DNA of 64,000 nt from Clostridia bacterium (GTDB lineage: Bacteria; Bacillota; Clostridia; Oscillospirales; Acutalibacteraceae): contig JAFRQM010000011.1 of assembly GCA_017428625.1 (NCBI GenBank), positions 1-64,000 on the forward strand, given 5' to 3'. Position numbers and translations under genes: made by a program. Shown here in pieces: positions 15,810-23,134 of the stretch (positions are counted from its first letter, which is position 1; every line of letters starts with the position of its first letter). The notes beneath the pieces are model-generated. The model worked only from the letters and a program-made list of their open reading frames with translations. It searched no databases and was not told where the DNA came from.

Positions 15810-17411
15810 ATGTATAACGGCAACGAACCGGTTGTTTTTGTAACCGGAATCGGTCAGACCTGGTCAACACTTAATAACAGCGACGGCTACAGTTGGAATC
15901 TTGTTCCTCAGAAAAAAGAAATCGTTTTCAAAGATTTCAACTTGAAAATGTATTTTAAACTTGCCGGTGTTTTACTGCGCGGGTTGGTTACTCTTACCTC
16001 TGATTCCGATTTTACAAAGGCGGAGCCCGTGCGGGATCTTTTTGCGGCTCTGCTTTCGTGCTGTGTTGTTGATGAAAACGGAAATCTGCCCGAAAAAGTT
16101 AACGTCAGAATTTACGGAGCGAGATCTTTTGCGGAACTCAGGAACATTAATTTGATTACAGGTGAAAAATGCAGCGACTTTGAAAAAAGTATGCTCAGAA
16201 GAATTTACCATGATATTCCCTGTAAAGAACTCGCTGAAAAAATTGGGGAAGAAAACCTTTATTGTTTCAATTATTCTCCGTTTTCAGACATATATGCCGA
16301 TGCAGACGCATTGCATGAAATGATAAAAAAGATTATTGCCAAACACGAAGGCTGTAAAAAAGTTGTTCTTGTGCCTATGAGCATGGGAGCATCTGTTGTT
16401 AACGCTTATATTGACAAATATTACTCAGATGAATCGGGAGCCATTGACGGTAATTATATAAGCAAAATCATCAGCATAGTCGGCGCATGGAACGGAAGCG
16501 ACGGGCTTTCAGATTTAATCACTTTTAATATAGGAGATGATTTCACTGAACGGCTCGGCACTCTGATTAACGAAAAATACGCAAAACATCTCTCAAAATT
16601 CAAAGAAAAACAAATTGAAAAAGTTTTCGCAAGCCTTATTGACGGCGTTGTTCACTCCGTTATTCTTCGCAACACATCTTTTATGGCTCTGGTGCCTAAA
16701 GAAAGATATAATGAGGTTGTTAAAAAACTGTTTTCCGGCACAAAAGACAAACAGCTGCTCAGCGTTTTGGAAAAATCCGAAAGATACTATAAAGCTCAGT
16801 GTAATCTGATTAACAGATTGCTTTCACTCAGATATAAGTGCTCGGTAGGCGTTTATTTCATTTGCGGATATAATAAAAAATTCGGTCAGGACAGCCGTGA
16901 TTTTGATTTTTTATCTCTTTTTAAAAGCGCAAAAAGCGTAAATTCAGATTCTGTAATTCAGATAACCTCTACCGCACCGGGCGCGTGGGCAGTGCCCTTT
17001 GGGGAGGCTTTAAAAAAAGAAGGCAGATATATTTCGCCCGACAGAACAGTTGATGTTTCGGGAAGTCCGTTTCGCGACACAATCTGGCTTTTTGAAGGGC
17101 AGTATCACGAGATAGGCAGTAATAACACAGCATTACGGCTTGCGGGCGATATTGTTACCGGCGAGGTTGAAAACATTGATGATATTTATCCGCAGTTCAA
17201 TAAATCAAGAGATATCAGCGGAGTAAATGAACTGTTACAAAAAGCAAAGCAGACAGACGACATGATTTCTCTGCCTCTGAAAAAAAGAGAGGCTGTAAAA
17301 ACAGCAGCCTCAAATGTAATAAAAATGCTTGATTGTGTCGAAAACAATCCTGAATATGACAATGCGGTTATTCAGGCATTAAAAAATGAATTGTCAGATA
17401 TTTTGATTTAA
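15810..17411 (+). CDS. Alpha/beta-hydrolase, LCAT/lipase-like
   Basis: A 533-residue protein with no signal peptide. It opens with VVFVTGIGQTWSTL, as in lipases where a strand carries the oxyanion hole. Next come a long insertion and NLYCFNYSPFSDIYADADAL. The nucleophile elbow is VLVPMSMGASVVNAYIDKYY with Ser191. The elbow reads P-M-S-M-G, so the first glycine of GxSxG is replaced by proline. A late WLFEGQYHEIGSNN region could supply the catalytic histidine. This layout recalls lecithin:cholesterol acyltransferase-like hydrolases. The substrate is unknown. The gene has its own promoter and terminator, so it is monocistronic. Confidence 0.55.
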   Translation: MYNGNEPVVFVTGIGQTWSTLNNSDGYSWNLVPQKKEIVFKDFNLKMYFKLAGVLLRGLVTLTSDSDFTKAEPVRDLFAALLSCCVVDENGNLPEKVNVRIYGARSFAELRNINLITGEKCSDFEKSMLRRIYHDIPCKELAEKIGEENLYCFNYSPFSDIYADADALHEMIKKIIAKHEGCKKVVLVPMSMGASVVNAYIDKYYSDESGAIDGNYISKIISIVGAWNGSDGLSDLITFNIGDDFTERLGTLINEKYAKHLSKFKEKQIEKVFASLIDGVVHSVILRNTSFMALVPKERYNEVVKKLFSGTKDKQLLSVLEKSERYYKAQCNLINRLLSLRYKCSVGVYFICGYNKKFGQDSRDFDFLSLFKSAKSVNSDSVIQITSTAPGAWAVPFGEALKKEGRYISPDRTVDVSGSPFRDTIWLFEGQYHEIGSNNTALRLAGDIVTGEVENIDDIYPQFNKSRDISGVNELLQKAKQTDDMISLPLKKREAVKTAASNVIKMLDCVENNPEYDNAVIQALKNELSDILI

Positions 17412-17450
17412 AAATACGGCTTGCAATTTTATGCAAGCCGTATTTTTTTA
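17412..17450. terminator. Bidirectional terminator
   Basis: A perfect 14-bp stem, AAATACGGCTTGCA (17412-17425) with TGCAAGCCGTATTT (17432-17445), has a six-base loop and a following T run. It separates the convergent lipase-like gene and rhaA; the rhaA stop lies inside its T run. Confidence 0.9.
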
Positions 17451-18683
17451 TCTCTTTATAAGAACTTTTTTTTCATATTTTTCTATTTCATCATAATAGC
17501 TGTTTGTCAGATTCTGTCGTTCAAGATATTCGTTCCAGACATCTCCGAATGGTGCTGTTTTTATTTCTTCTGAAAGCGCCATAAGCTGTGTGAATTTTGC
17601 CATATTCTGCAGTTCTTTCATTTTTTCAACCGGCTGAAGCATAGCATAAAGCAAAGCTTTGTGAACGCTACGAACTCCGGTAACCCAAGCGGAAATACGG
17701 TTAATTGAGGCATCAAAATAATCTGTTGCTATAAACACGCGGTCAAGTGCGTTATTACGAACTATTTCTTTAGCGATTTCTTTTGTTTCATCGTCGAGAA
17801 TAACAACATGGTCTGAGTCCCAGCGGACGCCCCTCGTAACATGAAGCGCTATTTTTTCATTAAAAAGAAGAAGCGATGAAATTTTGTCGGATACAAGTTC
17901 TGTCGGATGATAATGACCGTTGTCCATAAGAGGAGTTATACCGGCCTTTGTTGCGTATGAAAGGCAGAATTCCGCGCTGCCGACAGTGTAACTTTCAAGA
18001 CCTATTCCGAACACTTTAGACTCAAGTGTAACATAAACCTTTGATTTGTCATAAGGCTCTGCAAGAACCTCATCCATTGAATCCTTGAATCTTTTTCTCG
18101 GTGAAAGTCTGTCTGCAGGAATATCTTTGTAACCGTCGGGAATCCAAAAGTTAATAACGCATGGAACACCTGTTTCATCAGCGAAATATTCCGCGATTTT
18201 TATGCAGGCTTTTCCATGTTTTATCCAGTATGCGCGAACTTCATCATCGGGAGACGAAAGAGTGAGATTTTCTTTTACCATAGGGTGTGAGAAAAAGGTG
18301 GGATTAAAATCTATGCCTATGTTTCTTGCTTTTGCAAATTCAACCCATTTCGTAAAGTGTTCCGGTTTAATTTCGTCTCTGCCGACAGGTTCTCCTTCAA
18401 ATATGGCGTAACTGGCATGCAGGTTCAATTTTTTTTTGCCTGGAATAAGAGAAAATGCTTTGTCAATATCCGCCATCAATTCTTCGGGTGTTGTTGCTTT
18501 GCCGAGGTAGTTGCCGGTAGTTTGAATACCGCCCGAAAGAACTTCTTTGTTATCAAAACCCGTAACATCGTCACCCTGCCAGCAATGAATGCTGACTGTA
18601 ACATCTTTTAGTTTTTCAATTGCTTTTTCGGTATCAATTCCGTATGAAGCATAAATCTCTTTTGCTGATAAATACCTTGTCAT
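17448..18683 (-). CDS. rhaA: L-rhamnose isomerase family protein
   Basis: A 411-residue enzyme close in length to E. coli RhaA (419). Family features include VSIHCWQGDDVTGF at the N terminus, the HASYAIFEG segment, GIDFNPTFFSHP and, later, DNGHYHPTE and HVTRGVRWDSDHVV, which supply metal and substrate ligands. It converts L-rhamnose to L-rhamnulose, but some family members act on D-allose or other hexoses. A GGAGG site precedes the ATG. It is third in a manA, transporter, rhaA operon. rhaB kinase and rhaD aldolase are absent here, so the physiological sugar is not certain. Confidence 0.88.
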   Translation of the reverse strand: MTRYLSAKEIYASYGIDTEKAIEKLKDVTVSIHCWQGDDVTGFDNKEVLSGGIQTTGNYLGKATTPEELMADIDKAFSLIPGKKKLNLHASYAIFEGEPVGRDEIKPEHFTKWVEFAKARNIGIDFNPTFFSHPMVKENLTLSSPDDEVRAYWIKHGKACIKIAEYFADETGVPCVINFWIPDGYKDIPADRLSPRKRFKDSMDEVLAEPYDKSKVYVTLESKVFGIGLESYTVGSAEFCLSYATKAGITPLMDNGHYHPTELVSDKISSLLLFNEKIALHVTRGVRWDSDHVVILDDETKEIAKEIVRNNALDRVFIATDYFDASINRISAWVTGVRSVHKALLYAMLQPVEKMKELQNMAKFTQLMALSEEIKTAPFGDVWNEYLERQNLTNSYYDEIEKYEKKVLIKR

Positions 18684-18702
18684 AATATCCTCCGTTTATG
18701 AT

Positions 18703-19959
18703 TTATTCTGGTTTTATTGATGAATCTCTGAATTTTTTCCACTTACCGAATGCTGCAGCACAACAAAGAAAACCAAGAGCACTTATAACAGACCAAATAA
18801 GGAAATTAATCTTCCAATTGTTAAACATTTCTGCTATTGCCGCAATAGCGTAAATGGAAATTGCACTGCCTATGTATGTGAATGAATTAAGTATTCCTGA
18901 AACTGTTGAAACCTTATTGAATTTTGCAAAGTAATTGGGAACCTCGCATACAAGCATCAGGTTAATTCCGTGCATACAAGCAGTAATTACAGCCATCAAA
19001 AAAATAGATAAAATAACACTGGTTTTATTAAAAACAGTAAGAAAAGCAGCGCTTATAAATGATATAACAAACAACAGAGCGGCGCTTGAAACCTCATTTT
19101 TAAATTTTCGCTGAATAGCAGAAGCAGCTGTTGAACTGAAAATAGCGAGCAGAGGCAGAGCGACTGTTGAAAGAATTGAAACCGACGTGTTGAGATTGTA
19201 TGTTTCCGAAATAATTGAAGGCATCCAGGTAGTTACGCCGTCACGAAGTGTTCCTTGGAGAATAATACCGACAGCGATAGGAATAAGCCCGGTTATGAAA
19301 ATGTATTTTTTGTCAAGTTTCAGTGCTTTTTCGGTTTCGTATTTGCATTCTGTTTCTGTTTTGGAATGACTGACGCATTTTTCAAAGAATCTGATTCCGA
19401 AAATCCAGATTACACATATTATAACGGCTGCGGCACAGCTGATGAAAAATGCAGTCTGCCATTTTGAAAATTTAATGCAGAGCGGAACAAGAATATAAAC
19501 TGTGATTGTCGAAAGTGAACTGGCAATTGTAACATACAAAACAGCTTTTTTGTAATTTTTATTGTCAAGTAGGTCGCTCATAATGCGAACAATCGGCGGC
19601 CACATCATTGCCTGAGCAAGACCGTTAACGCACCAGACTGCAATCATCAGATATATATTGTAACTGACAATCGGAATGGTAAAATTACAAACAGCGGTGA
19701 TTAGCAGACCGGTTACGATAATGTATTTTGCCTTGAACCTGTCGCCGAGAACACCGCTTAAAAGCTGCCCGGCACCGTAAGTCATAACGGCACCTGTGCT
19801 TGCAAGCCCTGCAAGTGTTTTGGAAATATTGAGCGAAGTATAAATCTCAACAAGCGCGGCATCGTAATTCTTGCGTGTTAAATAACTGATGAAATACACA
19901 ATGCTGCAAAGTGTTATAAAAAAAAATATATATTTTTTGTTTGTTATTTTTTCTGACAT
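18703..19959 (-). CDS. Major facilitator transporter, OPA (organophosphate:phosphate antiporter)-like
   Basis: A 418-residue protein with 12 predicted membrane helices in two halves joined by a charged loop (about residues 185-205). YFISYLTRKNYDAAL in helix 1 and GAGQLLSGVLGDRFKAKY in the loop between helices 2 and 3 match the GlpT/UhpT/UhpC group. These carriers exchange sugar phosphates or glycerol phosphate for phosphate, though some act as sensors. The gene lies 19 bases ahead of rhaA and 15 bases after manA, so a sugar or sugar phosphate handled by those two isomerases is the likely substrate. Confidence 0.75.
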   Translation of the reverse strand: MSEKITNKKYIFFFITLCSIVYFISYLTRKNYDAALVEIYTSLNISKTLAGLASTGAVMTYGAGQLLSGVLGDRFKAKYIIVTGLLITAVCNFTIPIVSYNIYLMIAVWCVNGLAQAMMWPPIVRIMSDLLDNKNYKKAVLYVTIASSLSTITVYILVPLCIKFSKWQTAFFISCAAAVIICVIWIFGIRFFEKCVSHSKTETECKYETEKALKLDKKYIFITGLIPIAVGIILQGTLRDGVTTWMPSIISETYNLNTSVSILSTVALPLLAIFSSTAASAIQRKFKNEVSSAALLFVISFISAAFLTVFNKTSVILSIFLMAVITACMHGINLMLVCEVPNYFAKFNKVSTVSGILNSFTYIGSAISIYAIAAIAEMFNNWKINFLIWSVISALGFLCCAAAFGKWKKFRDSSIKPE

Positions 19960-19974
19960 TTATTTTCTTCCGTT

Positions 19975-21042
19975 TTAACAAGGCGGCAGACACTCAATTA
20001 AAGTAAAACCGTTCGAGGTTCTGAAATCAATGCTGTTTATGCAGGCGGGCATAAACATACTTTCGCCTTTTTTAATTTCAATATTGTTAACGGCACCTTC
20101 ACCATCAATGCAAACCAGAGCGGAAGGAAGGCACTCTGGGTTTATTCTTACAAAATCTTTTTTTATATCAAGTTTTCTCAATGAAAAACACGGCGTATTG
20201 TTATAACTTATAAGTTGAGTGAGAATAAAATCCTTATTTGAATCAATGATTTGGGGCTTAATCTTGTATTTTTTTACCACTTCATCATATGAATACTTAA
20301 TATAATTGAAGCAGTTAAACATTTTATCAAATCCCAAACCCATATGACATAAAAAATCAGGCATTTTTTCACCAAGCGTGTTGTGTTTTTCAAGGCTGAT
20401 AGTGTAATCCGTCGGCTCCTGAATCTCGATCAGAAAACAGCCGGGTCCTATAGCATGCGGTGTTCCGCCTTCTATAAGAAAAACATCGCCCGGTTTTACG
20501 GTAATCTTATTCATAAGAGCAGATATTGTGTCGATATCCTGCCTGTCAAACAGTTCTTTGAGTTTATCTTTTGTTACATCTTCTTTAAATCCGAGAAGGA
20601 TGTATGGCTCTTCGCCGTTTATCTTTCTTCCGTTGAGAATATACCAGGCTTCTGTTTTACCGTAATCGGAATGAAACAGAGTTTCAGCAGCAGTTTTGTC
20701 AGGGTGAACCTGAATGGGAAGACGCTCCGCTGAATCAAGAAACTTTGTAAGAACACCGAAATTCTCGCCGTGTTTTTCAATATGCTTTTTACTCAGATAC
20801 ATTTCAGGGGCGGAGTTTATTATATCCCGGAGATATTCGCCGTTTTCCGTCTTACTCAAGCCCTCGTTTTCGGGTTTGTTTTCTCTTTCGGGGTTGTTGG
20901 CGGTAACAACGGAGGCAATCCAGTCTTCGGGAAAATTGCCGTCAAAGCCGTTGACGCCCCTGAATTCATCAAGCAATTTTCCGCCGAAATACAGACGCCA
21001 AACTCTGTTGTCTGAGAGTTTAACAGGTTTGCGGTCAATCAT
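19975..21042 (-). CDS. manA: Class I mannose-6-phosphate isomerase
   Basis: A 355-residue cupin-fold zinc enzyme that interconverts mannose 6-phosphate and fructose 6-phosphate. The zinc ligands are seen in PIQVHPDK, KTEAWYIL and GGTPHAIGPGCFLIEIQE. The length is slightly more than the 315 residues of the Bacillus form. It is the first gene of a minus-strand operon with the OPA-like carrier and rhaA and has its own promoter. It may feed imported mannose phosphate into glycolysis or provide mannose phosphate for wall polymers. Confidence 0.92.
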   Translation of the reverse strand: MIDRKPVKLSDNRVWRLYFGGKLLDEFRGVNGFDGNFPEDWIASVVTANNPERENKPENEGLSKTENGEYLRDIINSAPEMYLSKKHIEKHGENFGVLTKFLDSAERLPIQVHPDKTAAETLFHSDYGKTEAWYILNGRKINGEEPYILLGFKEDVTKDKLKELFDRQDIDTISALMNKITVKPGDVFLIEGGTPHAIGPGCFLIEIQEPTDYTISLEKHNTLGEKMPDFLCHMGLGFDKMFNCFNYIKYSYDEVVKKYKIKPQIIDSNKDFILTQLISYNNTPCFSLRKLDIKKDFVRINPECLPSALVCIDGEGAVNNIEIKKGESMFMPACINSIDFRTSNGFTLIECLPPC

Positions 21043-21070
21043 TACAGACCTCCTGATAAGCTTTTATTTA

Positions 21071-21099
21071 ATAATACTATCGAAAAGTAAAAAAATCAA
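21071..21099 (-). promoter_or_regulatory. Sigma-A promoter of manA operon
   Basis: On the minus strand TTGATT (21094-21099) and TATTAT (21071-21076) are 17 bases apart, about 28 bases ahead of the manA start. Confidence 0.65.
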
Positions 21100-21134
21100 C
21101 ACAAAAAACATAACAATAAATATGTAATAAAATC

Positions 21135-21163
21135 TTGAAAACTACAATATATTGTAGTATTAT
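21135..21163 (+). promoter_or_regulatory. Promoter of the exonuclease-rfbB operon with a perfect palindromic operator in the spacer
   Basis: TTGAAA (21135-21140) and TATTAT (21158-21163) are spaced by 17 bases. The bases ACTACAATATATTGTAGT (21141-21158) form a perfect 18-bp palindrome that fills the spacer and touches the first base of the -10 box. A dimeric repressor bound here would block RNA polymerase directly. The TACA...TGTA half-sites recall BlaI/CopY- or NrdR-type operators, without a firm match to any one. Confidence 0.65.
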
Positions 21164-21192
21164 AAAAGTATCAAACTGCAAAGGATGTTCTG

Positions 21193-22080
21193 ATGCGTTT
21201 TGTAATTATGGATCTTGAATGGAATAACACCTATTCCCGTAAGAAAAAAGGTTTTTTCAACGAGATAATTGAAATCGGCGCCGTTATGCTTGATGAAAAT
21301 TTTAATGAAACAGATACATATTCGCAGGTTATTAAATCGCAAGTCGGCAAAAAACTCAGAAGCAGTGTCAAAAGACTTACGAATATAACCAACGAGGATG
21401 TGCGATCAGGTGAACTCTTTACAAAAACTTTTTCGGATTTCCGAAAATGGCTCGGCAAAGAAACAAACACTTTTTTCACCTGGGGCGACACCGATATAAG
21501 AGTTCTTACAGACAATTTCAAATATCTGAACGGAATTGATACTATTCCATTTATGAATAATTACTGCGATTTGCAGAAATGCTACCAAAGAATTTCCGGC
21601 ACAGGTCAGCAGACAGGTCTTCATATTGCTGCGGAACAACTGGGAATTGACACAGAAAGTTACAATTTTCACAGGGCTCTTGACGACAGTCTTTTAACAG
21701 CAGAGATTCTCAGAAAAATATATAATAAAGCAGTTTTTGACGGTTTTACATCAGAATGTTCCGATGAGTTTTATAAAAAATTATTTTTCAAAGCAAAGGT
21801 TATAACTAATATTGATAACCCTATTGTAGATAAATCAATGTTTAATTATAACTGTGAAAAATGCGGCAGAAAGTGCACGGTTGTTCAGGATTGGAAATAT
21901 TATAATCAGTTTTTCAGAGCAGTTTATTATTGCAGAAACTGTAAGACATATTATAAAGTGGGCGTCCGTTTCAAAAAACTATATGACCGAGTGGATATTC
22001 GCAAAATCGCAACCCCTTTTGACCCTGAAGAAGAAAAGAAAAAGAAGGAATTTAAAGAAAACGGAGGCGCAGAGAATTGA
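21193..22080 (+). CDS. DEDD-family 3'-5' exonuclease with C-terminal zinc ribbon
   Basis: A 295-residue protein. Residues 1-180 are an RNase T/DnaQ-like fold: FVIMDLEWN (ExoI with DxE), GDTDIRVLTDN (ExoII) and FHRALDDSLLTAEIL (ExoIII with HxxxxxD). The proteins of this group act on RNA or single-stranded DNA; KapD is the nearest annotated type. A C-terminal module with CEKCGRKC and CRNCKTYY forms a zinc ribbon, followed by a lysine-rich tail. It is cotranscribed with rfbB, overlapping by four bases (TTGA), although the two functions have no obvious link. Confidence 0.85.
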   Translation: MRFVIMDLEWNNTYSRKKKGFFNEIIEIGAVMLDENFNETDTYSQVIKSQVGKKLRSSVKRLTNITNEDVRSGELFTKTFSDFRKWLGKETNTFFTWGDTDIRVLTDNFKYLNGIDTIPFMNNYCDLQKCYQRISGTGQQTGLHIAAEQLGIDTESYNFHRALDDSLLTAEILRKIYNKAVFDGFTSECSDEFYKKLFFKAKVITNIDNPIVDKSMFNYNCEKCGRKCTVVQDWKYYNQFFRAVYYCRNCKTYYKVGVRFKKLYDRVDIRKIATPFDPEEEKKKKEFKENGGAEN

Positions 22081-23096
22081 AAATTCTTGTTACTGGCGGC
22101 GCAGGTTTTATCGGCAGTAATTTTATTTATTATCTGCTTGATAACCGTCCTGAGTACGAAATAGTCTGTCTTGACAAACTTACTTACGCCGGCAATCTTA
22201 AAACTCTGAAAAAAGCCTTAAACAATGACCGTTTCACTTTTACAAAGGGAGATATTGCCGACAGGGATTTTGTTGATAAACTGTTTCAAAACAATCAGTT
22301 CGATATTGTCGTTAATTTCGCAGCCGAAAGTCATGTTGACCGCTCAATTGAACATCCTGACATTTTTTTAAGAACCAATATTATTGGCACGGCAAGTCTT
22401 CTTGACGCTTCAAAAAAATACGGGGTAAAAAGATTTCATCAGGTTTCGACAGATGAGGTTTACGGCGACCTTCCTCTTGACAGAACGGATTTATTCTTTA
22501 CAGAAGAAACGCCCATTCATACTTCAAGCCCTTATTCTGCCTCAAAAGCCTCAGCCGACCTTCTGACTCTTGCTTATTTCAGAACTTATAAACTTCCCGT
22601 TACAGTTTCAAGGTGTTCAAATAATTACGGTCCATACCATTTTCCGGAAAAACTTATTCCTTTGATTATTACGAGAGCGCTCAATGATGAGAGCATTCCT
22701 GTTTACGGTCAGGGGCTTAATGTTCGCGACTGGCTGTATGTGGAAGACCACTGCAAAGCGATAACGATGATTATTGATAAAGGCAGAGAAGGCGAGATTT
22801 ACAACATCGGAGGTCATAATGAAAAAACAAACATTGATGTTGTTAAAACGGTTTTGTCAATTCTCAATAAACCTGAATCACTTATAACTTATGTCAAAGA
22901 CAGGGCCGGGCACGATTTAAGATATGCTATTGACCCGTCTAAAATCAGCCGCGAACTCGGTTGGATACCTGAAACACGGTTTGATTCCGGCATTAAAAAA
23001 ACTGTTGAATGGTATCTTGAGAACCGCACATGGTGGCAAGATATTATCAACGGTGAATATAAAGACTACTACAACAAAATGTATATTAACAGGTGA
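22077..23096 (+). CDS. rfbB: dTDP-glucose 4,6-dehydratase
   Basis: A 339-residue extended short-chain dehydrogenase that makes dTDP-4-keto-6-deoxyglucose. NAD binding is shown by GGAGFIGSNF at the start. The catalytic parts are STDEVYGDL (Asp-Glu pair) and YSASKA (Tyr-xxx-Lys). The start is TTG, supported by GGAGG at 22063-22067, and it overlaps the exonuclease stop by four bases. It supplies the second step of the dTDP-rhamnose pathway whose first and third enzymes are at 8.4-9.9 kb on the other strand. Confidence 0.95.
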   Translation: MKILVTGGAGFIGSNFIYYLLDNRPEYEIVCLDKLTYAGNLKTLKKALNNDRFTFTKGDIADRDFVDKLFQNNQFDIVVNFAAESHVDRSIEHPDIFLRTNIIGTASLLDASKKYGVKRFHQVSTDEVYGDLPLDRTDLFFTEETPIHTSSPYSASKASADLLTLAYFRTYKLPVTVSRCSNNYGPYHFPEKLIPLIITRALNDESIPVYGQGLNVRDWLYVEDHCKAITMIIDKGREGEIYNIGGHNEKTNIDVVKTVLSILNKPESLITYVKDRAGHDLRYAIDPSKISRELGWIPETRFDSGIKKTVEWYLENRTWWQDIINGEYKDYYNKMYINR

Positions 23097-23101
23097 TTGA
23101 A

Positions 23102-23130
23102 AAGGCTGTGCCAACAGGCACAGCCTTAAA
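23102..23130. terminator. Bidirectional hairpin terminator
   Basis: AAGGCTGTGCC (23102-23112) and GGCACAGCCTT (23117-23127) form a perfect 11-bp stem with a four-base loop. It lies between the convergent rfbB and beta-galactosidase genes. Confidence 0.8.
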
Positions 23131-23134
23131 ATAT

